Notes under the pieces: model-generated
Told to the model about the DNA's origin: nothing
Databases searched by the model: none
What the model saw: only the letters and a program-made list of their open reading frames with translations
DNA from: FW021-bin31 sp964647485
Lineage (GTDB): Bacteria > Bacteroidota > Bacteroidia > Chitinophagales > Chitinophagaceae
NCBI GenBank assembly: GCA_964647485.1
Contig: CAZYHV010000007.1
Coordinates: forward strand, 62,001 to 126,000
Length of the DNA: 64,000 nucleotides
Direction: 5' to 3'
Part shown: positions 46,073 through 54,384 of the stretch, piece after piece
How the letters are laid out: every line of letters begins with the position of its first letter
Numbering within the stretch: the first letter of the stretch is position 1
Position numbers and translations under genes: made by a program

Positions 46073-46370
46073 TGTAAGAGTGCTGTTTTAGGGGAATTAG
46101 ATTTTTGAAATTATTATATACGACATAAATACTTTATATCAGCGTATTTCAGCCTATTTTGATGTTTAAATGATTCAAATTCTTATCAAAAAACATGGGT
46201 AAATATTTAGACTGGTATATTTTTTTTATATATTTGAGAGGTGTTTACTGAAATTCAAACTTTTTTTAGAAAAACGTGCAAAATTTACCTTTGACAAACT
46301 AGAGGAGGAAAGTGATACCGGAAGAAAAACAAGGAGTGTATAAAGGGGAGTCGGATGTTTACTGAGTAGG

Positions 46371-46877
46371 ATGCAAAGAGTAGTTGAGTCTTGGAGAAAA
46401 ATTACACGCTTATTTATGGAGAAGCCAATGAATAAATTAAAACGCCTGTCTAAACAATTATTTAAATGGTTTTTTTGTAACCTCTTTTATTACTATGCTA
46501 ATAAGAGTTTATGGCTAGATAAGTTGATTGGGATTAAAAAGAGCAAACGTCCTTCGGACAAAGAGGTCATTTTTAGTATCTCCATATTAATGATGTTTCC
46601 TGTAGTTTTTGCCATTTATTTTCTTACTTTTCTATTTAATCTTTTTCCAAAGACTCATTCAGGGGCTAGGCTATTTGGTATTAGTACTGGGGTTATTGCC
46701 TTATTAATATTTGCGACAATGTTTAATCGATTGTTTTATAGAAACAAGAAGTACCTTAAGATGATGGAAGGATTTACGAAAGAAGATTATAATAAATATA
46801 TCGTTATTATAACCATTTTTTTCTTTATCGTACTTCCGGGCGCATTAGTTTACCTTTATGCGCAGGTTCTCCGCTAA
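46371..46877 (+). CDS. Small integral membrane protein, unknown
   Basis: A 168-residue frame; ATG 46425 (MNKLKRLSKQLFKWFF) is an equally likely start. Three hydrophobic segments are visible (VIFSISILMMFPVVFAIYFL, LFGISTGVIALLIFATMF, YIVIITIFFFIVLPGALVYL), with a charged loop RNKKYLKMMEGFTKEDYNKY. I recognise no family. It lies in a decayed stretch at the edge of the effector array and may be a member of the same locus. Confidence 0.55.
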   Translation: MQRVVESWRKITRLFMEKPMNKLKRLSKQLFKWFFCNLFYYYANKSLWLDKLIGIKKSKRPSDKEVIFSISILMMFPVVFAIYFLTFLFNLFPKTHSGARLFGISTGVIALLIFATMFNRLFYRNKKYLKMMEGFTKEDYNKYIVIITIFFFIVLPGALVYLYAQVLR

Positions 46878-46979
46878 GAAAGCTAAGGATTAAGAAAATG
46901 GAGAAGGGTGCTAGAAGATATTATAAAATGATATTGGCTTGACAATAAAGCTGCTTAATAATACCAATAATCTATCTTT

Positions 46980-47375
46980 ATGATAAATCTCTATTTATTC
47001 GATTATTTTGATATTGGCCGGGCCAATGGATTGAGTACTTATGTGCACGAATTATCGAAAGGATTGAAACAGCATCCTAATATTAAGCTGCACTATGTGT
47101 GGATAAACAGTCAGGAAGAACATCCACACTTAGAAAAAGAGGTAAAAAAAGCTGCTGTTCATTATTATATTCCCAAGCAGATTGTCGATTTGAAAGATCA
47201 TTCGGGCTATGATTTGACAGTAACTGATTTTTTGGCTAAAGATATGCAGAATCAAGAGCATGTCATTGTGCATTTCAATTGGATTAATCATTGCATATTT
47301 GGACGTATTCTGAAAAGGAAAGTGGATTGCACCATCCTATTAACAAAGCATTGTATTCCCTGGCGGGATTTTATT
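46980..47375 (+). pseudogene. Glycosyltransferase N-terminal fragment (GG-peptide-locus type)
   Basis: The frame reads INLYLFDYFDIGRANGLSTYVHELSKGLKQ, later HVIVHFNWINHCIFG and ILLTKHCIPWRDFI. This resembles the first third of the glycosyltransferases (TIGR04157 type, from memory) that accompany double-glycine natural-product precursors in Bacteroidota. It stops at about 47375, where IS1380-like sequence begins. The fragment suggests a larger locus once stood here, upstream of the array. Confidence 0.6.
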
Positions 47376-48107
47376 GCCAGTTCATGTATGATGAACTATT
47401 CTTCATGATGGAGAAACCGGTCAAATTATTGTTCGGGTATTACGCCCCGGTAATAGTCATTCCAATAAATGGTATGTATCGATTTTGAAGCGGGTTGTTA
47501 AACGAATTAGAGCATCTTATCAGGAAATAGAGATTATCATCAGTGTCGATAGGGGGGTAGTTGCACTCCCTTTTATCGGCTGGCGGAGGATTACGATCTG
47601 GTATATAGCGTCCAATGAAGTATTGAAAAGAAGAGAGGCACGGGTTGAAAAAGTGGTTAGAACATTATATGCTGGCAAGGGAATCAAACATCAGCATTTT
47701 TTCACCTTTTCTTATCAGACCGGGAGCTGACACAAGGAACAGATGGTTCATGTTAAAGTAGAGCACCGGCAAAGGAATGAATATCAAATACATTATAAGT
47801 AATATGAAGCAATCAACCGGATTAAGATTTATTTTGGATTTTATGTAAAACGGGGAGAATGCAGTGAAAACAGAATCAAAGAAATCAGAAATATGTGTTT
47901 TTCCGATAGAATGTCCTGCCATAGTTTTTGGGCTAATTTTTACAGGTTATTGATTATTTCTCTGGCTTACGAGATGTTTTTGTTGCTGAAAGAAGCTATC
48001 CGTAAAACTTCATTTGGAAAGGCAAAAAAATGGCAAATGGATCCGATCAGAACTTCTTTATTAAAAATATTTGCCTTTTATTCGACCGATGAATAATTCG
48101 GATTACT
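47376..48107 (+). mobile_element. IS1380-family transposase relic with right-end inverted repeat
   Basis: In broken frames: CQFMYDELFF, then HDGETGQIIVRVLRPGNSHSNKWYVSILKR, IIISVDRG, YIASNEVLKRREARVEKVVRTL, KGIKHQHFFTFSYQTGS and NMCFSDRMSCHSFWANFYRLLIISLAYEMFLLLKEAIRKTSF. These are typical of IS1380 DDE transposases. The left end and N-terminal half are gone. The element ends at TGAATAATTCGGATTA (48090-48105), close to the inverted repeat of the element at 9619. It cannot make an active transposase. Confidence 0.7.
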
Positions 48108-48401
48108 CAACTTAAATTTTACCGGATAAAATCTGCATGAATGGCAAGGATAGCCGTTTTTTTCTGCTTTCATCAAATAATTGTGACAGTGATAATGATG
48201 GCAAATAATATCTTTTCGGAAGTGACTATTTTATGGAAAATAACGCTTTTGGCATCTTCATAGTAAGAAGAAACATAGATTTTCTATTCCGATGTAAAGG
48301 AAGAACAAAAGAGGAAGAATATTTCAAATCCTCTTTTTCTCAAGGGTAGGAGTTCTTCCGGAATACTTTAGAATAGGTTTTTCCTGAAAAGTTATTACCT
48401 T
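48108..48401. other. Intergenic region upstream of the array
   Basis: No gene is supported. It should hold the promoter for the first TPR gene, but I see no clean TAnnTTTG. Confidence 0.3.
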
Positions 48402-49682
48402 ATGAAGTCCATTTTGATTTTCATCTTCGTTTTTTATTTATCCATTAGTGGTTATGGTCAAATAATTGTTAAACCGGGACCGCATGTAATGGCAGTTCAT
48501 GAAGCAAATATTAAGTACACCCCCCGGGGAGGGTGGAGGGAATTAGATACTTCTTTTAATAAAAAACCGCTGACGTATCATTTCCTGTATATATGTGTCG
48601 CCCGATGGGGATTTTATAATCCTCAAAAAGATTTGTATATGATTTTAGGAACGAGAGGAATTCGAAGTTATCCAGGACTTCTTTCCGATTCGGCCGCCAA
48701 CAATTTCTATCTAAGCCGGCAATATTTATCGCACGAAGGTCTTATTCCGCTAAAAGAAAATGTAGTGTCTTCGGCTATGTTAAGAGAGGCTCATGCAGAT
48801 GATGCGGCCGCTTACAGAATCAAGTTAGATACGCCTTTTTTAGGAAAATACCATTATGCCAAACGATTCTTACTTCACAGACAAGATGTAGCCGACGTTA
48901 CCCTAAACTTTGTGGCGCTCAATCAAAGTAAAGAGGAAGAAATCAATCAAGCTCTGAAGGAGATGTGGGGTATTATTCGTTTTCGACCGGACAGTGCTTT
49001 TAATCCTGAATTTAAAATCAGTTTAGTAGGGAAATTCAGGCACTTACGCCCCAGCTTGAATACCGATGATTCTGCAGCTAATGCCAAAAGCAGAAAATGG
49101 ATGAATTTTGAAGTAGCCATGTTTAATGGGAAATCTGCTTTGAAAGCTAAAAAAATAGAGCGATCCCGGAAAAACTTTTTAGAGGCATCCCGCATACTAC
49201 CCGATAATGCTTCTCCAATAAAAAGCCTCTTTAAGATGTATCTGGACCGGAACCAATTGGATTCGGCTTTGGTCTATTTGAAAAAGTTGCGGAAAGATTA
49301 TCTTCTTCAAAATCCCAAATTATTGTCAGAAATCAAGTATGGGTGGGCGATATGGTATGAGAAAAAAGGAAGGTATGATTCGGCCATTGTAGTGAATAAG
49401 CAATTGTTGAAATTACGACCACAGAATGCCGTAAATATCTATTTAGGAATAGCAGAAAATTACCGGAAAATGGGAAAGTATGAAACGGCTATCAAGAAAT
49501 ATGAAAAAGTACAGCAATTAAATCAACAAGCCGGGCATCCGAACAACGACTATTGTACTTTTCAAATAGGATATTGTTACGAAAAGTTATCCGATAAAAA
49601 ACAGGCTAAAAAATATTTTAAGAAAGCAGAAGAAAAAGGATATAATCTGCCGGAGGAGGTGAAGGAAGAGTATGGGTTGTAG
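48402..49682 (+). CDS. Exported TPR protein 1 of the leader-effector array
   Basis: This 426-residue protein has a signal peptide (KSILIFIFVFYLSISGYG), an N-terminal domain of about 200 residues found in all four copies (P.GWRELDTSF, ARWGFYNPQKDLYMILG, LDTPFLGKYHYAKRFLLHRQD, EMWGIIRFRPDSAF) and then TPR-like helix pairs (DSALVYLKKL, KKGRYDSAIVVNKQLLKL, KMGKYETAIKKYEKV, KKQAKKYFKKA). I know no family for the N-terminal domain. From 48744 to 49635 the DNA appears identical to 52732-53623. Each TPR gene is followed by a leader-effector gene; its product may protect against, fold or deliver that effector in the periplasm. Confidence 0.75.
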   Translation: MKSILIFIFVFYLSISGYGQIIVKPGPHVMAVHEANIKYTPRGGWRELDTSFNKKPLTYHFLYICVARWGFYNPQKDLYMILGTRGIRSYPGLLSDSAANNFYLSRQYLSHEGLIPLKENVVSSAMLREAHADDAAAYRIKLDTPFLGKYHYAKRFLLHRQDVADVTLNFVALNQSKEEEINQALKEMWGIIRFRPDSAFNPEFKISLVGKFRHLRPSLNTDDSAANAKSRKWMNFEVAMFNGKSALKAKKIERSRKNFLEASRILPDNASPIKSLFKMYLDRNQLDSALVYLKKLRKDYLLQNPKLLSEIKYGWAIWYEKKGRYDSAIVVNKQLLKLRPQNAVNIYLGIAENYRKMGKYETAIKKYEKVQQLNQQAGHPNNDYCTFQIGYCYEKLSDKKQAKKYFKKAEEKGYNLPEEVKEEYGL

Positions 49683-49730
49683 TGGAAGAGAAGTCTTCCC
49701 GGTTTGAAAAGAATTATCACAAAATATTAT

Positions 49731-49759
49731 AATTTTTTAATCAATTAAATTTTACACTT
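49731..49759 (+). promoter_or_regulatory. Conserved box before leader-effector 1
   Basis: AATTTTTTAATCAATTAAAT, then TTTACACTT, directly before the ATG. The same box precedes the leader genes at 51740, 53748 and 55743, where the TPR-to-leader gaps are 77-85 bp. It may be a translation start region or a promoter with a start-site motif, and could also be a site for recombination between cassettes. Confidence 0.5.
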
Positions 49760-50350
49760 ATGAAGAAATTATCGTTTTTAGAATTGGAAAAAGAAATGGA
49801 TGCGTTATCCGAGGAAGAAGCTTTTAAAACAAAAGCAGGGGGACAGCCTCAATATCCCGGAACCGACTGCTATTTCCAATCTATGGATTACATTTATAAG
49901 GAAATGGGTTTTGATTCTCAAGTTACCGTAGACGGATTGGAAGGGAAGTTTGATGATAGATACGGAACTACCGAAAACCCCCATCCTTCTTCTGATGGAG
50001 TAAAAATTACACGTGCAGGTAGTTTTGCAGCTCTTTATGCAGACAATAATTTTAATGGAATAAACGTTAGTTCTGCAAATGGAGCGAATCTATTACCAGA
50101 AACTACAAATAACTCTAATGAATATATCGCGATTATTAAAAATGGTTCAGGAGAGGGGCACGCGGTAGCTTTTGACCATTATAACGCCCAAAGTGACACT
50201 TATACTTTTTGGGATGAACAGAATGATGACTGGGTTACTAAGAGTAGTTCTGATGTTATAGGAGTAATCAAATTTCATGAAGATGAAAATACAGCACCTT
50301 CTACGACTATGCCTACCTCTGTACCACCAACTTCTCCAATGCCCAATTAA
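49760..50350 (+). CDS. Double-glycine-leader papain-like effector 1
   Basis: The 196-residue protein opens MKKLSFLELEKEMDALSEEE, with Gly27-Gly28 as a probable cleavage site, as in precursors exported by C39-peptidase ABC transporters. The mature part has Cys37 in TDCYFQS, His134 in GHAVAFDH and Asp152 in FWDEQ, the order and spacing of papain-fold Tox-PL or related peptidase domains. The C-terminus is a Pro/Ser/Thr tail (APSTTMPTSVPPTSPMPN). I infer a secreted peptidase or toxin; the activity could also be lost. The exported TPR protein is 77 bp upstream. Confidence 0.65.
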   Translation: MKKLSFLELEKEMDALSEEEAFKTKAGGQPQYPGTDCYFQSMDYIYKEMGFDSQVTVDGLEGKFDDRYGTTENPHPSSDGVKITRAGSFAALYADNNFNGINVSSANGANLLPETTNNSNEYIAIIKNGSGEGHAVAFDHYNAQSDTYTFWDEQNDDWVTKSSSDVIGVIKFHEDENTAPSTTMPTSVPPTSPMPN

Positions 50351-50379
50351 CAAGAGTATATTAATATATAATCCATAAA

Positions 50380-51654
50380 ATGATGAAACGCTTTTTAATT
50401 CTATTCCATTTTACTTTTCTTACAGGCATCATTCCTGGTCGTGTTTTTTCTCAAAGAAAGATTCCAGAGATAATGAAAGCTACTAACAGCAGTTTTAACA
50501 TGCCTAAAGGATGGAATATAATTGACAATTCTTGGATATTTGCAGATAGTAATAGAATCTTTTATAGCAGGTTTCATACTTCATTCAGTATATATAATAA
50601 GAGTAAAGATATGTATATATTTTTTACTGATCAATACATCAGGTCTGGTTATAAACGGCATTCGGATCTAGCAGCAAATCGTTTTTTTCTTAGTGCTGAG
50701 TATTTGAAATTGGATCATAAAATTCCGGTTAGAGAGAAATTAATTTCATGGGAGAGGATGCGTTCTGCCAACGTAGATACAGTTGTCTCCTTTAAAATTC
50801 CACTGGATACTCCTGTTTTTGGGAAATACCATTATGCTAAACAGTTCGTCCTTCACAAGCAGGATATCGCAAACTGGGAATTGACTTTTGTCGCAAGAAG
50901 TAAAGAAAGCGAAAAAGCTATCAACCAAGCTTTTAAGGATACTTGGGGGATGATTCGCTTTAAAGCAGACAGTGCTTTTCATCCGACCTCTCATACATCT
51001 TCTCTGGTAGGTAAATTTCGTTATTTACGACCGAAGTTAAATACAAAAGATTCTTTAGCTAATATAAGAAATCGTAAGAGAATGAATTTTACCATTTCTA
51101 TGTTTAACGGGAACGCTGCCGCAAAAACAAAAAAGTATAAAATAGCTAAAAGCAATTATTTAGAGGCCCATAATCTGATACCTCAAGCGTATGCTCCTTT
51201 TATGAAAATTTTTTCTATGTATTTAGATAATGGGAGGACTGACTCGGCAACGGCTTATTGGGAGGAATTAAATGAGGAATACCTGCCAAGCCATCCTAAA
51301 ATATCGAAAGACCTAAAATATGGGTTAGTGATGTTATACGAAAAAAAGAGCATGTATGACTCTGCAATTGTTGTTTGTAAACAAATATTAGAAATAACCT
51401 CTACAGATCTTCATGGATATAGTGCGCTGGCAACTATGTATAAAAAGAAAGCAAATTTTAATAAAGCTATAAAGATATTGAAAGAAGCAGAAGGTTTGGC
51501 TACTAAAAGGAATAAACAAAGTTATTTTAATTATCAAATAGGGTGTTGTTACGAACAATTATCGGATAAGAAACGGGCTAAGAAATATTTTAAGAAAGCA
51601 GAAAAAAAAGGATATAATCTGCCGGAAGACGTGAAGGAGAAGTATGGGCTATAG
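50380..51654 (+). CDS. Exported TPR protein 2 of the array, most divergent
   Basis: This 424-residue member starts at the ATG pair 50380/50383 with a signal peptide (LILFHFTFLTGIIPGRVFS). It keeps the array fold (LDTPVFGKYHYAKQFVLHKQD, TWGMIRFKADSAFH, TPR helices DSAIVVCKQILEIT, KANFNKAIKILKEA), but only its end matches the other copies closely (KKYFKKAEKKGYNLPEDVKEKYGL). It lacks the long identical DNA blocks, so it has escaped recent conversion. It lies 29 bp after effector 1. Confidence 0.72.
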   Translation: MMKRFLILFHFTFLTGIIPGRVFSQRKIPEIMKATNSSFNMPKGWNIIDNSWIFADSNRIFYSRFHTSFSIYNKSKDMYIFFTDQYIRSGYKRHSDLAANRFFLSAEYLKLDHKIPVREKLISWERMRSANVDTVVSFKIPLDTPVFGKYHYAKQFVLHKQDIANWELTFVARSKESEKAINQAFKDTWGMIRFKADSAFHPTSHTSSLVGKFRYLRPKLNTKDSLANIRNRKRMNFTISMFNGNAAAKTKKYKIAKSNYLEAHNLIPQAYAPFMKIFSMYLDNGRTDSATAYWEELNEEYLPSHPKISKDLKYGLVMLYEKKSMYDSAIVVCKQILEITSTDLHGYSALATMYKKKANFNKAIKILKEAEGLATKRNKQSYFNYQIGCCYEQLSDKKRAKKYFKKAEKKGYNLPEDVKEKYGL

Positions 51655-51710
51655 TGGAATAAAAGGCAACCCAACTTGAAAAGGGGGAAGATAAGAGTAG
51701 TAGAGTTTTT

Positions 51711-51739
51711 AATTTTTTAATCACTTAAATTTTACACTT
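51711..51739 (+). promoter_or_regulatory. Conserved box before leader-effector 2
   Basis: AATTTTTTAATCACTTAAAT, then TTTACACTT and the ATG; nearly the same 29 bp as at 49731. Confidence 0.5.
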
Positions 51740-52366
51740 ATGAAAAAGTTATCGTTTTTAGAATTGGAAAAAGAGATGGATGCGTTATCCGAAGAGGAAG
51801 CGTCAAGTATGAAAGGAGGAAGCCAGGATCCTCCCAGAGATTGTGCTTTTCAAAGCATGAAATATATAATGAAGGGCTTGTATAGACAAACGGGTTTTAG
51901 TGAACAAGACATGGAAGATGATTATAATGATTATAGGAATTCGGATCCTTCTTATGCGGGTGATGATAGAGATTGGGTCAATGAGACGGGACTGCAGTCT
52001 ATTAATGAAACGGATGAAGGGTTGTTATGGATAAATACATTTTTAATGGGTCATTGCACTGATGATTCGGAATCTTTCTCTGCTAGTTATATAGAAGGCG
52101 ATTCATTCTTACCAAACACTACCAGCACGGCAGCGAATGATCAATATATGATAATTGTGGGAGACTCCACAGATTCTCATGCTGTTACCTTTTTGAGGAA
52201 AGGGAAAAGTGGCACGCACAGAGGAGAATACTTATGTATGGATTCTCAAAGAGATGGACGTCAGTATTGGTATTCTCCGGATGCTGTTTTAGGAGCCGTT
52301 GATTTCCATAAAGTAGTATCGACTACGCTTCCAACGACAGGATTCCCATCAACAACCGGATTTTGA
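51740..52366 (+). CDS. Double-glycine-leader papain-like effector 2
   Basis: The 208 residues share the leader MKKLSFLELEKEMDALSEEEA with effector 1 (cleavage after Gly26-Gly27). The mature domain has Cys35 in RDCAFQSMKYI, His147 in DSHAVTF and Asp168 in CMDSQ, and ends in a Thr/Pro/Ser tail (VSTTLPTTGFPSTTGF). The body between Cys and His is acidic (EQDMEDDYNDYRNSDPSY). Same inferred class as effectors 1 and 3, with little identity outside the leader and the catalytic positions. Confidence 0.65.
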   Translation: MKKLSFLELEKEMDALSEEEASSMKGGSQDPPRDCAFQSMKYIMKGLYRQTGFSEQDMEDDYNDYRNSDPSYAGDDRDWVNETGLQSINETDEGLLWINTFLMGHCTDDSESFSASYIEGDSFLPNTTSTAANDQYMIIVGDSTDSHAVTFLRKGKSGTHRGEYLCMDSQRDGRQYWYSPDAVLGAVDFHKVVSTTLPTTGFPSTTGF

Positions 52367-52386
52367 ATGCTCATAACGTAACCTAT

Positions 52387-53670
52387 ATGATGAAATGTCT
52401 TTTAATTGTGATTTTAATTGTGGGGGTCGCCCTTAACAGTTTTGGTCAGATAATTGTTAAACCGGGACCGCATGTTTGGGCAGCTGATGAAGCAAATATT
52501 GATTACAGCCCTCGGGAAGGGTGGAGGGAATTAGATACTTCTTTTAATAAGCAACCGCTGACGCATCATTTCCTTTATATATGTATTGCCCGATGGGGAT
52601 TTTATAATCCTCAAAAAGATCTGTATATGATTTTAGGGACGGGTGGGATCCGAAGCTTTGCAGGGCATCTTTCCGATTCGGCCGCCAACCATTTCTATCT
52701 AAGCCGGCAATATTTATTGCAGGATGGTCTCATTCCGCTAAAAGAAAATGTAGTGTCTTCGGCTATGTTAAGAGAGGCTCATGCAGATGATGCGGCCGCT
52801 TACAGAATCAAGTTAGATACGCCTTTTTTAGGAAAATACCATTATGCCAAACGATTCTTACTTCACAGACAAGATGTAGCCGACGTTACCCTAAACTTTG
52901 TGGCGCTCAATCAAAGTAAAGAGGAAGAAATCAATCAAGCTCTGAAGGAGATGTGGGGTATTATTCGTTTTCGACCGGACAGTGCTTTTAATCCTGAATT
53001 TAAAATCAGTTTAGTAGGGAAATTCAGGCACTTACGCCCCAGCTTGAATACCGATGATTCTGCAGCTAATGCCAAAAGCAGAAAATGGATGAATTTTGAA
53101 GTAGCCATGTTTAATGGGAAATCTGCTTTGAAAGCTAAAAAAATAGAGCGATCCCGGAAAAACTTTTTAGAGGCATCCCGCATACTACCCGATAATGCTT
53201 CTCCAATAAAAAGCCTCTTTAAGATGTATCTGGACCGGAACCAATTGGATTCGGCTTTGGTCTATTTGAAAAAGTTGCGGAAAGATTATCTTCTTCAAAA
53301 TCCCAAATTATTGTCAGAAATCAAGTATGGGTGGGCGATATGGTATGAGAAAAAAGGAAGGTATGATTCGGCCATTGTAGTGAATAAGCAATTGTTGAAA
53401 TTACGACCACAGAATGCCGTAAATATCTATTTAGGAATAGCAGAAAATTACCGGAAAATGGGAAAGTATGAAACGGCTATCAAGAAATATGAAAAAGTAC
53501 AGCAATTAAATCAACAAGCCGGGCATCCGAACAACGACTATTGTACTTTTCAAATAGGATATTGTTACGAAAAGTTATCCGATAAAAAACAGGCTAAAAA
53601 ATATTTTAAGAAAGCAGAAGAAAGCGGTTATAATCTGCCGGAAGATGTGAAGGAAGAGTATGGCTTATAG
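52387..53670 (+). CDS. Exported TPR protein 3 of the array
   Basis: I start this at the ATG pair 52387/52390 (MMKCLLIVILIVGVALNSFG) rather than the TTG at 52363, which overlaps the previous gene and precedes the signal peptide. From Ile-Pro-Leu-Lys-Glu onward the product is identical to TPR protein 1 except the last dozen residues, and the DNA 52732-53623 appears identical to 48744-49635. The divergent N-terminal part shows the recombination covered only the C-terminal three quarters. It lies 20 bp after effector 2. Confidence 0.75.
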   Translation: MMKCLLIVILIVGVALNSFGQIIVKPGPHVWAADEANIDYSPREGWRELDTSFNKQPLTHHFLYICIARWGFYNPQKDLYMILGTGGIRSFAGHLSDSAANHFYLSRQYLLQDGLIPLKENVVSSAMLREAHADDAAAYRIKLDTPFLGKYHYAKRFLLHRQDVADVTLNFVALNQSKEEEINQALKEMWGIIRFRPDSAFNPEFKISLVGKFRHLRPSLNTDDSAANAKSRKWMNFEVAMFNGKSALKAKKIERSRKNFLEASRILPDNASPIKSLFKMYLDRNQLDSALVYLKKLRKDYLLQNPKLLSEIKYGWAIWYEKKGRYDSAIVVNKQLLKLRPQNAVNIYLGIAENYRKMGKYETAIKKYEKVQQLNQQAGHPNNDYCTFQIGYCYEKLSDKKQAKKYFKKAEESGYNLPEDVKEEYGL

Positions 53671-53718
53671 CGGAATAAAAGTCATCCCAACTTGACAATA
53701 GTCATTATAAGACACTAT

Positions 53719-53747
53719 ATTTTTTTAATCACTTAAATTTTACACTT
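53719..53747 (+). promoter_or_regulatory. Conserved box before leader-effector 3
   Basis: ATTTTTTTAATCACTTAAAT, then TTTACACTT and the ATG; same design as at 49731 and 51711. Confidence 0.5.
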
Positions 53748-54380
53748 ATGAAAAAGTTATCATTTTTAGAATTGGAAAAAGAAATGGATGTATTGTCCAA
53801 AAATGAAACCTCAATAATTAAGGGCGGTGGACCACCGAGGGATTGTGCTTTTCGTAGTTTACATTATATAATGTCCCATAGGTATGGATTTTATAGCTTT
53901 ACTGAGCAAGAAACAGAAGATGCTTATAACGATGATATGAATGGGAATGATAATACTCCTAAATCATATGAAAACTATGCGGATGTAAATGGCCTCCAGG
54001 ATATTAACGAATCTAATGCGGGTTTAGGTTGGATAAACGATTTTTTATCTGACCATTATAATGACGGATCTTCCAACTCTAGTGCTACCTGGGAAGACGG
54101 CAATTCAGCTATACCCAATACTACATCTCCTGGTGAAAGCAATCAATATATGCTAATTGTTAATACAGGAAGAGATACTCACGCTGTGGTGTTTGATCAT
54201 AAAAATGCGAATGGTGATTATGTGTGTTATGATCCTCAACTTAAGGATGGATCTGAATCTAGAGTTATTTATCCGTCGAGTGCAGTTACAGGCAGTGTTG
54301 TTTTTCATGAACAACCTTCAACAACGCAACCATCGACAACACTTCCTCCATCAACTAGAATTCCATCTACAACCATATAA
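53748..54380 (+). CDS. Double-glycine-leader papain-like effector 3
   Basis: The 210 residues begin MKKLSFLELEKEMDVLSKNE with Gly26-Gly27-Gly28. The mature domain has Cys33 in RDCAFRS, His145 in DTHAVVFDH and Asp162 followed by Pro-Gln in YDPQ, the closest of the three to the Tox-PL 'HA...yiDpQ' pattern I know. The tail reads STTQPSTTLPPSTRIPSTTI. The TPR gene follows 4 bp after its stop, the tightest join in the array. Confidence 0.65.
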   Translation: MKKLSFLELEKEMDVLSKNETSIIKGGGPPRDCAFRSLHYIMSHRYGFYSFTEQETEDAYNDDMNGNDNTPKSYENYADVNGLQDINESNAGLGWINDFLSDHYNDGSSNSSATWEDGNSAIPNTTSPGESNQYMLIVNTGRDTHAVVFDHKNANGDYVCYDPQLKDGSESRVIYPSSAVTGSVVFHEQPSTTQPSTTLPPSTRIPSTTI

Positions 54381-54384
54381 TATT

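Noticed and set aside
45844..46077. Plus-strand frame of 77 codons over the TolC relic
   Set aside because: It is the complement of the relic; no start region and no recognisable protein.
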